DNA from: JBGTCY01 sp041748615
GTDB lineage: Bacteria > Bacteroidota > Bacteroidia > Chitinophagales > CAIOSU01
Reading direction: 5' to 3'
DNA length: 5,676 nucleotides
Assembly (NCBI GenBank): GCA_041748615.1
Contig: JBGTCY010000162.1
Location: 1-5,676 of the forward strand
The notes below the pieces were generated by a model. That model searched no databases. It was not told the origin of the DNA and saw nothing but the letters and a program-made list of their open reading frames with translations. Within the stretch, counting starts at the first letter, position 1. Each line of letters starts with the position of its first letter. This document shows, in pieces, positions 1 to 5,271 of this stretch. The position numbers and the translations under genes were made by a program.

Positions 1-289
1 ATGCGCCTTTTTTCACCGCTTCCACCGCGCTTTCAACAGTGCCGTGGCCGGAAATCATAATTACGGGAGTATCGGGATTGATTTTCTGCGCTTCTTCCAG
101 CACCTCCATGCCATCCATTTTCGGCATTTTAATATCCAGCAAGATGACGTCAAATGTTTCTTCGCGCAGTTTATTTAATCCATCCATCCCGTTTTCAGCT
201 TCATCCACCTGGTAGCTTTCATACTCAAGGATTTCCCGCATGGTTTTGCGGATGGCTTTCTCATCGTCAACAATCAGAATTTTGGGCAT
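1..289 (-). CDS. Response regulator, N-terminal receiver domain (probable NtrC-type sigma-54 activator), cut by window edge
   Basis: The first 96 residues of a cytoplasmic two-component response regulator can be read from the ATG at 289-287; the gene leaves the window on the left. The receiver fold is clear: it opens MPKILIVDDE with the acidic pair D8/D9, has the phospho-acceptor D52 in LLDIKMPKMDG, and the switch Ser80 in the stretch MISGHGTVESAVEAVKKGA. The conserved lysine, usually in a 'DFIEKP' motif, would fall just outside. The SGHGTxExAVxAxKxGA run is characteristic of receivers attached to AAA+ sigma-54 activator and Fis-type DNA-binding domains (NtrC/AtoC/NtrX family), so that architecture is inferred, not seen. 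A histidine kinase partner is expected but is not in the window. The start is the only sensible Met, directly before the first beta strand, with AT-rich sequence and no Shine-Dalgarno ahead of it. The receiver call is firm; the output domain is a family-based guess. Confidence 0.9.
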   Translation of the reverse strand, partial: MPKILIVDDEKAIRKTMREILEYESYQVDEAENGMDGLNKLREETFDVILLDIKMPKMDGMEVLEEAQKINPDTPVIMISGHGTVESAVEAVKKGA

Positions 290-383
290 AATAATTTTTT
301 GAAATTAAATTTTAAAATTTTTCAGGAATTCAAATTAGCAAATGAAGGATGCAAATATGAAAACATTTTTAAAAATCTAAACG

Positions 384-391
384 CAAATATA
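384..391 (-). promoter_or_regulatory. Possible -7 promoter element for the response regulator
   Basis: On the minus strand this reads TATATTTG, an exact match to the Bacteroidota -7 consensus TAnnTTTG. It lies 95-102 bases upstream of the response-regulator ATG, giving a leader of roughly 90 nt. No convincing TTG/TTTG -33 element lies 17-23 bases upstream, and the region is AT-rich, so a chance match is possible. A second copy of the surrounding ATATTTGC lies 32 bases closer to the gene (358-351, read as CATATTTGC) and could be an alternative weaker -7 box. Confidence 0.3.
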
Positions 392-463
392 CTGACATTG
401 AAGTGATAGGGATTTTTTCATCATCGGAAATCAACTTTCCAGAATCACGATTTCAAAATGAAT

Positions 464-495
464 TTTGACCGTTATTCGAGTATGGCACACCTTTG
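464..495 (+). promoter_or_regulatory. Possible promoter of the M23 peptidase gene
   Basis: TTTG at 464-467, a 20-base spacer and CACCTTTG at 488-495 (one mismatch to TAnnTTTG) have the spacing of a Bacteroidota -33/-7 promoter. Transcription would start near 501, leaving a very short leader before the ATG at 510. If so, the upstream in-frame TTG at 465 lies before the transcript and cannot be the start codon. The competing box TAATTTAG at 497-504 has no good -33 partner. The assignment rests only on motif match and spacing. Confidence 0.3.
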
Positions 496-509
496 GTAAT
501 TTAGCTGCC

Positions 510-2249
510 ATGCTCAGAAAAATTGATTTCGTTTTTTTAACTCCGTTTTATTCTTTTTTCACCGTTTTATTGATTCTTTTTTCATGCTCCGTTTACGCAG
601 AATCGGATAGCCTGTCCTTCCGCAAACCGATGGATTTGCCGCTCTCGCTTTCAGGAACTTTTGGTGAAGTGCGCGTGTCGCATTTTCATGCGGGCATTGA
701 CATCCGCACCAACGGGCGCGAAGGATTTCCGGTTTATGCCATCCAGAGCGGATATGTTTCCCGCATCAAAATTTCAACTTCCGGCTATGGCAAGGCTTTA
801 TATATAGACCATCCCACCGGACATACCTCCGTCTATGCGCATCTCCAGAATTTTAATGAGCGCATTGAGCAGCACATCCGAAATGTGCAATACAAAAAAG
901 AAAGTTTTGAAGTGGATGAATATCTTGAGCCGGGATTGATGCGGATAGACGCGGGAGAGTTAATCGCGCTTTCGGGAAATTCGGGCAGGTCGTTTGCGCC
1001 TCATTTGCATTTTGAAATTCGCGAAACACGCTCGCAGATGCCGGTGAATCCGTTGGTGTATATTGGCGGGGTAATAGATAATACGCCTCCGGTGATGAAC
1101 CGGCTTTACATCTATCCGTTGGAGGAAAGCAAAGGGCGATATTTTCCGGTAAAAGAAAAAATCATTAAAAAAGGAACCGGTTACGGATTAGCGAAAGATA
1201 CTTTAAGCGTTGGTTTTAAAATCGTAGGTTTTGGAGTAAATGTTTATGACCTGATGGAAGGGACAACGAATCAAAACGGTATTTACCGGCTTTCTATGAA
1301 AGTGAACGGTGAGACGGTTTTCAGCTACCGCATGGATGGAATTTCTTTCGATGACACCCGCTACGCGCAGGCGCATTTGGATTTTTACGCCAACGAAACT
1401 GAAAAAGTGAAAGTGCAGCGTTGCTTTCGTCTTCCGGGAAATAACCTTTCACTCTATCAGGCTGTCAATGGCGGATTAATTTTTCTTGAGCCGGATAAAG
1501 TATCTTTCGTTTCTATTTACGCGGAAGATTTTTATAAAAACGGAAGTGAATTGAAGTTTTATATCCGGCATGATGCAACAAAAAATCCACCGGATTTTAC
1601 TTCATTAGCTTATGATACCGTTTTTAATTTTCGCTATGACAATCTCTTTGAAAATGATGAGCTGAAAGTTTTTTTTCCGAAGAACACTTTTTATGACTCT
1701 GTTTTTTTTCAGTATCAAAAAGTCGAAAAAAAATCATCCGGTAAAATGTTCTCGTCCATTCACACGGTTCATACAGCATCTGAACCAGCGCATAAATTTT
1801 TCACGCTTTCCATCAAACCAGAAGGATTACCGGAGCATCTGAAAAACAAAGCTTTGATTTTTCGTGAAGTAAAAGACGCCCAAAAACCGGATGCGAAAGA
1901 ATCTGCATGGGACGGTGAATTTCTGAAAACACGGACAAGAGATTTAGGAAAATATTACATTGTTGTGGATACCATTCCTCCGAAAATATCACCCGTGAAC
2001 ATCAGCCATGAACAATTAATGAGCGGACAAAAAACGATTCAAGTAAAAATCACGGATGACTTGTCCGGCATTAAATCATACCGGGGAACCATTGACGGAA
2101 AATGGATTTTGATGGAGTATGATGAAAAAAATGATTTACTCACCTACTTTTTTGATGAGCGCTGTGAACCCGGAGAACGAAATTTTGTTTTAAGAGTATC
2201 GGACAAAGTGGGAAACCAATCAGCTTATGAAGTAAAGTTTAGAAGATGA
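510..2249 (+). CDS. Exported M23-family (LytM-type) zinc metallopeptidase with long beta-rich C-terminal region
   Basis: Probable cell-wall hydrolase that cuts peptide cross-links in peptidoglycan, acting outside the inner membrane. Counting from the ATG at 510 (579 residues), residues 1-30 are a signal sequence: basic start MLRK, long hydrophobic core, cleavage expected after SVYA. Cys26 in LFSC is a poor lipobox, so a lipoprotein is possible but less likely. The peptidase domain spans about residues 45-190, with the HxxxD motif H60-A-G-I-D64, H111 in VYAHL, and HxH at H165/H167 in PHLHFEI. These match the zinc ligands and catalytic histidines of LytM, so the enzyme should be active. Insertion of about 30 residues (114-145) separates H111 from the last strands. 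Residues about 190-579 are unassigned and beta-rich. The final ~95 (from DTIPPKISP) resemble an Ig-like domain with DDLSGI and DKVGN turns. The in-frame TTG at 465 would put 15 extra residues before the signal peptide and is rejected. The substrate bond is inferred from the family. Confidence 0.88.
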   Translation: MLRKIDFVFLTPFYSFFTVLLILFSCSVYAESDSLSFRKPMDLPLSLSGTFGEVRVSHFHAGIDIRTNGREGFPVYAIQSGYVSRIKISTSGYGKALYIDHPTGHTSVYAHLQNFNERIEQHIRNVQYKKESFEVDEYLEPGLMRIDAGELIALSGNSGRSFAPHLHFEIRETRSQMPVNPLVYIGGVIDNTPPVMNRLYIYPLEESKGRYFPVKEKIIKKGTGYGLAKDTLSVGFKIVGFGVNVYDLMEGTTNQNGIYRLSMKVNGETVFSYRMDGISFDDTRYAQAHLDFYANETEKVKVQRCFRLPGNNLSLYQAVNGGLIFLEPDKVSFVSIYAEDFYKNGSELKFYIRHDATKNPPDFTSLAYDTVFNFRYDNLFENDELKVFFPKNTFYDSVFFQYQKVEKKSSGKMFSSIHTVHTASEPAHKFFTLSIKPEGLPEHLKNKALIFREVKDAQKPDAKESAWDGEFLKTRTRDLGKYYIVVDTIPPKISPVNISHEQLMSGQKTIQVKITDDLSGIKSYRGTIDGKWILMEYDEKNDLLTYFFDERCEPGERNFVLRVSDKVGNQSAYEVKFRR

Positions 2250-2353
2250 ATCCTTTCATTTTCTGTATAATTGAATTTCTTGTCCGGCTTAGCTAAAAAA
2301 CTTTCTTCCTTACGATAGTTTTGAAAATTGAAGTTTTCCTGAATTCATAATAG

Positions 2354-2404
2354 ACCGTTAGTTCATCAGGGGCAACCGTTTATCCTCTTCAAACGACCGT
2401 TCGC
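2354..2404 (+). promoter_or_regulatory. Triple direct-repeat operator, LytTR/AlgR-like, 21-bp period
   Basis: ACCGTT occurs at 2354, 2375 and 2396, exactly two helical turns apart, so a protein would meet all copies on one DNA face. The 9-mers are ACCGTTAGT, ACCGTTTAT and ACCGTTCGC. The site known for LytTR-domain regulators (AlgR, AgrA, ComE and relatives) is two imperfect 9-bp direct repeats, [TA][AC][CA]GTTN[AG][TG], separated by 12-13 bp. Copies 1 and 2 match it at every position, copy 3 misses only the last base, and both spacers are 12 bp. LytTR response regulators are common in Bacteroidota. The array ends about 120 bp before the proposed fibre-gene promoter, which is rather far for a classical activator site. 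No LytTR gene is in the window, so the regulator is unknown. Confidence 0.55.
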
Positions 2405-2454
2405 TCATTATCCGAAAATCTTGACCTGCCGCTTTCAACATTTGTAGGTGAAGC

Positions 2455-2525
2455 CAACCCGTAATGCATTATTAGAAGCATGTACTATTAAAAGGTAATT
2501 CCTGAACTAAAAATCTTACGGGTTG
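2455..2525. repeat. 10-bp perfect inverted repeat with 51-base spacer
   Basis: CAACCCGTAA at 2455-2464 is the exact reverse complement of TTACGGGTTG at 2516-2525. The spacer is AT-rich and contains a small ATGC/GCAT dyad (2464-2467, 2478-2481). The right arm overlaps the proposed -33 element of the fibre-gene promoter. It could be a paired operator allowing a DNA loop, or an RNA stem if transcription begins further upstream; the sequence alone does not decide. Confidence 0.45.
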
Positions 2526-2551
2526 ATGCGCAGTTAAACTTCATATTCTTG
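2523..2551 (+). promoter_or_regulatory. Probable promoter of the fibre/adhesin gene
   Basis: TTG at 2523-2525, an 18-base spacer and TATTCTTG at 2544-2551 (one mismatch to TAnnTTTG) fit a Bacteroidota -33/-7 promoter. The predicted transcript start, near 2557, lies 15-20 bases before the ATG at 2573. It also places the in-frame TTG at 2549 inside the promoter, supporting the ATG as start codon. Confidence 0.35.
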
Positions 2552-2572
2552 ACAAAGAAAAACTTTCATTTT

Positions 2573-4672
2573 ATGAAAATCTCTAAAACCCTCATCCTTT
2601 CGCTCGTTGTATCGGCAATGATTTTTATTCCTTGTATAATACAAGCGCAATCGTGCCAACCGCCTGTGGTGACGGCATCATCACCTTTTATCTGTAGCGG
2701 CAATACCATGACGCTGACCGCTTCAGGTTCCATCGGCTCCTATTATTGGTATGCGACTTTGTCAAGCGGAGTTCCATTGCATGTCGGAACCACGTTTACA
2801 ACTCCTTCTCTTATATCCACAACAACTTACTATGTGGCGGCTGTCAGTTTGTGGCCCTTTTGCTTCAGTGCACGCACCCCGGTAACCGTTACCGTTAATC
2901 CCGTACCGCCAGCGCCTGCGGTCAGCGTCATGCCTGTTGTGTTGTGTACGGGAGGAACAGCCGTGCTTACCGCCTCCGCTCAGGGAGGTACGTTTGAATG
3001 GTTTACTGCGTTGACAGGCGGAACAAGCATTCATATCGGTTCGGTTTTCACCACTCCGCCATTGCCCTCGTCCGTCACTTACTATGTGCAAAATACCCTG
3101 AACGGCTGCACCGGCTCACGCGCTGCTGTGCCGCTGACGGTCAACCCCATTCCAGACGCCCCTACGGCATCCGCCACGCCTTCGGTGATTTACGCAGGGA
3201 TGACCAGTAACCTGACAGCCACTGCACCGGGCGGTAATTATATGTGGTATGATGCGCCATGGGGCGGTACGCTGCTTCATGCGGGGGCAGACTACACTAC
3301 GCCTGCATTGAGCGCTACCACCACTTTTTATGTGCAGACAACCGTGGCGGGATGCACGGGGCAGCGTACTGATGTGACGGTTGGAGTTATTACGGGAGGC
3401 GGAAGCCTCTGGACGGCAAACGGACTCGATATTTACCGACCCTCCGGGAATGTGGGCATCGGCACCTCTACTCCAACTGAAAAATTAGATGTGGATGGGA
3501 ATGCGGTAATTTCCGGCAGGTTGAAACTTGGATTCAGCTCGCTGTTTTTAGACGGAAGCGGAGGGTCAGCCAACAATGAAAATCATATCTGGACAACAAA
3601 CGATCCCGGGGGTGACGACAACCTCTATATACAAAGCAATGACGATGCCGCTTCCGGTCACGCGCCCTCGCAGGGCAATACCGTCATTAATGCCAACGGC
3701 AGCTCTGGCTATGTAGGCATAGGCGTCAATGCGCCTGACGCCAAGCTGCATGTAGGTGGAGGCGCAGTGTTATTTGAGGGGGATGTCGGAGGCACTCCGG
3801 TATTAGGTCCGGGAACGAGGATGATGTGGATACCGGAGAAGGCGGCATTTAGGGTCGGCAAAGTAACAGGCTCGGAATGGGATGACAATAATATCAGTGA
3901 ATATTCTATCGGTATGGGGCTTAATGCTTTGGCTAACGGATATCCGGGAAATATAGCCATTGGTAGTCTGTCAAAAGCAACAGGGCTTCATTGTCTTTCA
4001 CTAGGAAATGAAAGTGAATCAATTGATGTAGCTTCTACTGCGATAGGATTTAAGAGTAAGGCACATGGCAGTCATTCTACTGCAATTGGAAGCACAGCGC
4101 ATGCTATTGGAAATTTCTCTTCGGCATTTGGGGTTAATGTTACCGCAGATGCAGAAGGCTCAATAATTATTGGAAATCACCATGGAGCAATGTTGACAAA
4201 TGATATTCCTTATTCTCTGATGGTGAAATTCGGAAACACGCCTACGTTGTTTGCTAATGTTTCCAATGTGGGTATCGGCACAACTGACCCCAAAGAAAAA
4301 CTGCATGTAAACGGCAAAGCCGTTATCGGTCAACAAAAAATCACCTCCGGACCGCACACTGATTTCATGCTCGCGGTGGATGGGAAAATTATCTCCCACT
4401 CGATGGTTTGCACGATGGACAATTGGGCGGATGATGTGTTCAGGGAGGGTTATGAGTTGATGAGCATAGAGGATGTGGCGAAATACATTAAGGAACACAA
4501 GCATCTACCGGGCGTACCTTCAGAAAAAGAAGTTATAGAGAATGGTTTGGATTTGGGCGAAATCAATGCAACGCTACTGAGGAAGATTGAGGAGTTGACG
4601 CTTTATTTGATTGAACTGAAGAAAGAAAAGGATAGGATGAATATGGAATTGAGGATATTAGGCGCAAAGTAG
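2573..4672 (+). CDS. Secreted mosaic fibre/adhesin-like protein: Ig-like repeats, VGIGT modules, YadA-like head, trimeric tail
   Basis: 699 residues from the ATG at 2573. Residues 1-26 are a signal peptide (MKISK, hydrophobic core, cleavage near IIQAQ/S). Three Ig-like repeats of the CHU_C-associated type follow at about 31-109, 112-192 and 194-273, each with T-A-S/T, WY/WF and TYYV/TFYV landmarks. Then come three 'xVGIGxxxPxxKLxVxG' modules (293-318, 380-404, 565-588). Between the last two, residues 460-535 are six 14-residue repeats (NIAIG, CLSLG, STAIG, STAIG, SSAFG, SIIIG) like the YadA/Hia head. Residues 597-690 carry the tail common on Bacteroidota fibre-like proteins (DVFREGYELMSIEDVAKYI, HKHLPGVPS, LGEINATLL) and end in a heptad-like helix. 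Such heads and tails form trimers in characterised relatives, so a trimeric surface stalk or adhesin is inferred. No type IX secretion C-terminal domain, membrane anchor or S74 protease motif is visible, so surface attachment is unexplained. The TTG at 2549 would add MTKKNFHF and is rejected. Confidence 0.85.
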   Translation: MKISKTLILSLVVSAMIFIPCIIQAQSCQPPVVTASSPFICSGNTMTLTASGSIGSYYWYATLSSGVPLHVGTTFTTPSLISTTTYYVAAVSLWPFCFSARTPVTVTVNPVPPAPAVSVMPVVLCTGGTAVLTASAQGGTFEWFTALTGGTSIHIGSVFTTPPLPSSVTYYVQNTLNGCTGSRAAVPLTVNPIPDAPTASATPSVIYAGMTSNLTATAPGGNYMWYDAPWGGTLLHAGADYTTPALSATTTFYVQTTVAGCTGQRTDVTVGVITGGGSLWTANGLDIYRPSGNVGIGTSTPTEKLDVDGNAVISGRLKLGFSSLFLDGSGGSANNENHIWTTNDPGGDDNLYIQSNDDAASGHAPSQGNTVINANGSSGYVGIGVNAPDAKLHVGGGAVLFEGDVGGTPVLGPGTRMMWIPEKAAFRVGKVTGSEWDDNNISEYSIGMGLNALANGYPGNIAIGSLSKATGLHCLSLGNESESIDVASTAIGFKSKAHGSHSTAIGSTAHAIGNFSSAFGVNVTADAEGSIIIGNHHGAMLTNDIPYSLMVKFGNTPTLFANVSNVGIGTTDPKEKLHVNGKAVIGQQKITSGPHTDFMLAVDGKIISHSMVCTMDNWADDVFREGYELMSIEDVAKYIKEHKHLPGVPSEKEVIENGLDLGEINATLLRKIEELTLYLIELKKEKDRMNMELRILGAK
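2663..3391 (+). repeat. Three tandem Ig-like repeat units inside the fibre gene
   Basis: Units at about 2663-2899, 2906-3148 and 3152-3391 encode roughly 80 residues each. Matching landmarks recur every 82-84 codons (TYYV, TYYV, TFYV). Units 1 and 2 share an exact 12-mer, ACTTACTATGTG, at 2825-2836 and 3077-3088, 252 bp apart. Units 1 and 2 each contain a cysteine pair (C41/C97, C125/C179), likely disulfides; in unit 3 the first cysteine is replaced by Tyr207, leaving C261 without its expected partner. Divergence elsewhere points to an old duplication. Confidence 0.75.
3950..4180 (+). repeat. YadA/Hia-head-like 14-codon repeat array inside the fibre gene
   Basis: Six units begin at codons 460, 474, 488, 502, 516 and 530 of the gene, an exact 42-bp period, each starting with a [S/N/C]xxxG strand such as STAIG or SSAFG. 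A degenerate seventh unit (SIGMG) lies 15 codons ahead of the first. In YadA and Hia this pattern builds a trimeric left-handed beta-roll that binds host or matrix ligands. Here it is short and embedded between two VGIGT modules. Confidence 0.75.
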
Positions 4673-4714
4673 TTAAACAAGGCAACTGTTGGTTATTCAC
4701 ACTCGTTTTAACTA
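4670..4714. repeat. Inverted repeat over the fibre-gene stop codon, possible weak terminator
   Basis: TAGTTAAA at 4670-4677, starting with the stop codon itself, pairs exactly with TTTAACTA at 4707-4714; C4678-G4705 can extend the stem past a bulged T. The stem is AT-rich, the loop is long (about 28 bases) and no T tract follows, so an intrinsic terminator is doubtful. Confidence 0.3.
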
Positions 4715-4774
4715 TATGATAACCACATCAATGTTTGAAAAAGAACATTTCTTTTATCAACAAAGCGCACAACA

Positions 4775-5266
4775 ATGAAGAATCAAATTATGCTTACGTA
4801 CATAGTACTGACAACATTTTTTTTACATGGTTGCCGGGATAAAGATGAAATTCCGCCCAAACGATTTTTTTTAAATGTACCTTTCGAGATTACATCTGAA
4901 CAAAGTGGGTATCTGATTGATGTTTTTTATGATTCGTTAAGTAATGATACAATTAGAAACAGGATTGATATTGAGCTACAGTCAATTGAAGATTTAAGAG
5001 AGACCGGTTTTGGGTGTATGACGTCAACGGGGGGACATGCAAGAATAACTTCATTATTGACTTTTAATGACACCCTGTCGCAAAAATGCAACACTGTTAT
5101 GCCCGGTTGTGTCGGAAATAACGAATGGGATACGATTAATACATTCGCCCCTCGCTGCACAATTGATATTTACAAGTTGCATTTGTTCAAATTAGAACCA
5201 CATGATGCAATAAGCGATAAATTGGAAGATTATATTGTCAAGTATGTATTTATAAGATTAAAATGA
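4775..5266 (+). CDS. Small lipoprotein of unknown function with four extra cysteines
   Basis: 163 residues; no family recognised. The N-terminus MKNQIMLTYIVLTTFFLHGC is a lipoprotein signal: Lys2, a hydrophobic stretch, and the lipobox-like LHGC with Cys20 as lipidation site (His at -2 is unusual but tolerable). The mature part begins RDKDE, consistent with outer-membrane sorting, and holds four more cysteines (C81, C105, C112, C128) that could form two disulfides, as expected for an extracytoplasmic fold. There is no further membrane segment. The ATG at 4775 is preferred over the ATG at 4790 because it supplies the positive charge; there is no Shine-Dalgarno. It starts 102 bp after the fibre gene, and the next gene begins 5 bases after its stop (or overlaps it by ATGA), so these two are probably co-transcribed. 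GC is low (27% in one 60-base sample), well below the fibre gene. Function is unknown; a partner or inhibitor of the adjacent protease-like protein is only a guess. Confidence 0.75.
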   Translation: MKNQIMLTYIVLTTFFLHGCRDKDEIPPKRFFLNVPFEITSEQSGYLIDVFYDSLSNDTIRNRIDIELQSIEDLRETGFGCMTSTGGHARITSLLTFNDTLSQKCNTVMPGCVGNNEWDTINTFAPRCTIDIYKLHLFKLEPHDAISDKLEDYIVKYVFIRLK

Positions 5267-5271
5267 TTATC

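Larger units (their letters stand above)
2250..2572. other. 323-bp gene-free control region upstream of the fibre gene
   Basis: No credible protein gene is seen on either strand; the longest reading I followed on the minus strand is a 27-codon frame with no supporting features. No GC-rich hairpin with a T tract follows the M23 stop codon, so its transcription end is not identifiable. The stretch holds three 21-bp-spaced ACCGTT repeats (2354-2404), a 10-bp inverted repeat (2455-2464 with 2516-2525) and a plausible promoter (2523-2551), listed separately. Only the fibre gene starts downstream, so these signals most likely serve it. Confidence 0.7.

Noticed and set aside
465..509. In-frame TTG start 45 bases upstream of the M23 ATG
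   Set aside because: It adds 15 residues ahead of a complete signal peptide (MLRK plus hydrophobic core) and lies within the candidate promoter.
543..571. 10-bp direct repeat CCGTTTTATT (543-552 and 562-571)
   Set aside because: It lies in T-rich signal-peptide codons, its 19-bp spacing is out of frame and off the 21-bp register, and it is probably chance.
2318..2340. Small hairpin GAAAA/TTTTC after the M23 gene as terminator
   Set aside because: The five-base AT-rich stem is too weak, has no T tract, and sits about 70 bases past the stop codon.
2455..2525. Integron attC-like site (AAC...GTT dyad of about 70 bp)
   Set aside because: The outer boxes do not fit RYYYAAC and GTTRRRY (AGCCAAC and GTTGATG deviate), inner L-box pairing is absent, and there is no integrase or second site.
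2549..2572. In-frame TTG start upstream of the fibre gene
   Set aside because: The ATG at 2573 gives a standard MKISK signal peptide, and the TTG forms part of the likely -7 box.
2762..3091. Antisense open frame of 109 codons across the Ig repeats
   Set aside because: It is a shadow of the GC-rich repeat coding; its translation is rich in Arg, Gly and Ser with no domain, while the sense frame is clearly a real protein.
3566..3960. Antisense open frames of 61 and 83 codons under the VGIGT region
   Set aside because: Lacking recognisable motifs and fully inside a well-supported sense gene.
4160..4504. Antisense open frame of 114 codons opposite the fibre tail
   Set aside because: It mirrors the conserved tail of the sense gene and shows no signal, domain or start context.
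4927..5160. Antisense open frame of 77 codons opposite the lipoprotein
   Set aside because: The sense frame has a signal sequence and lipidation cysteine; the antisense product has no feature of its own.
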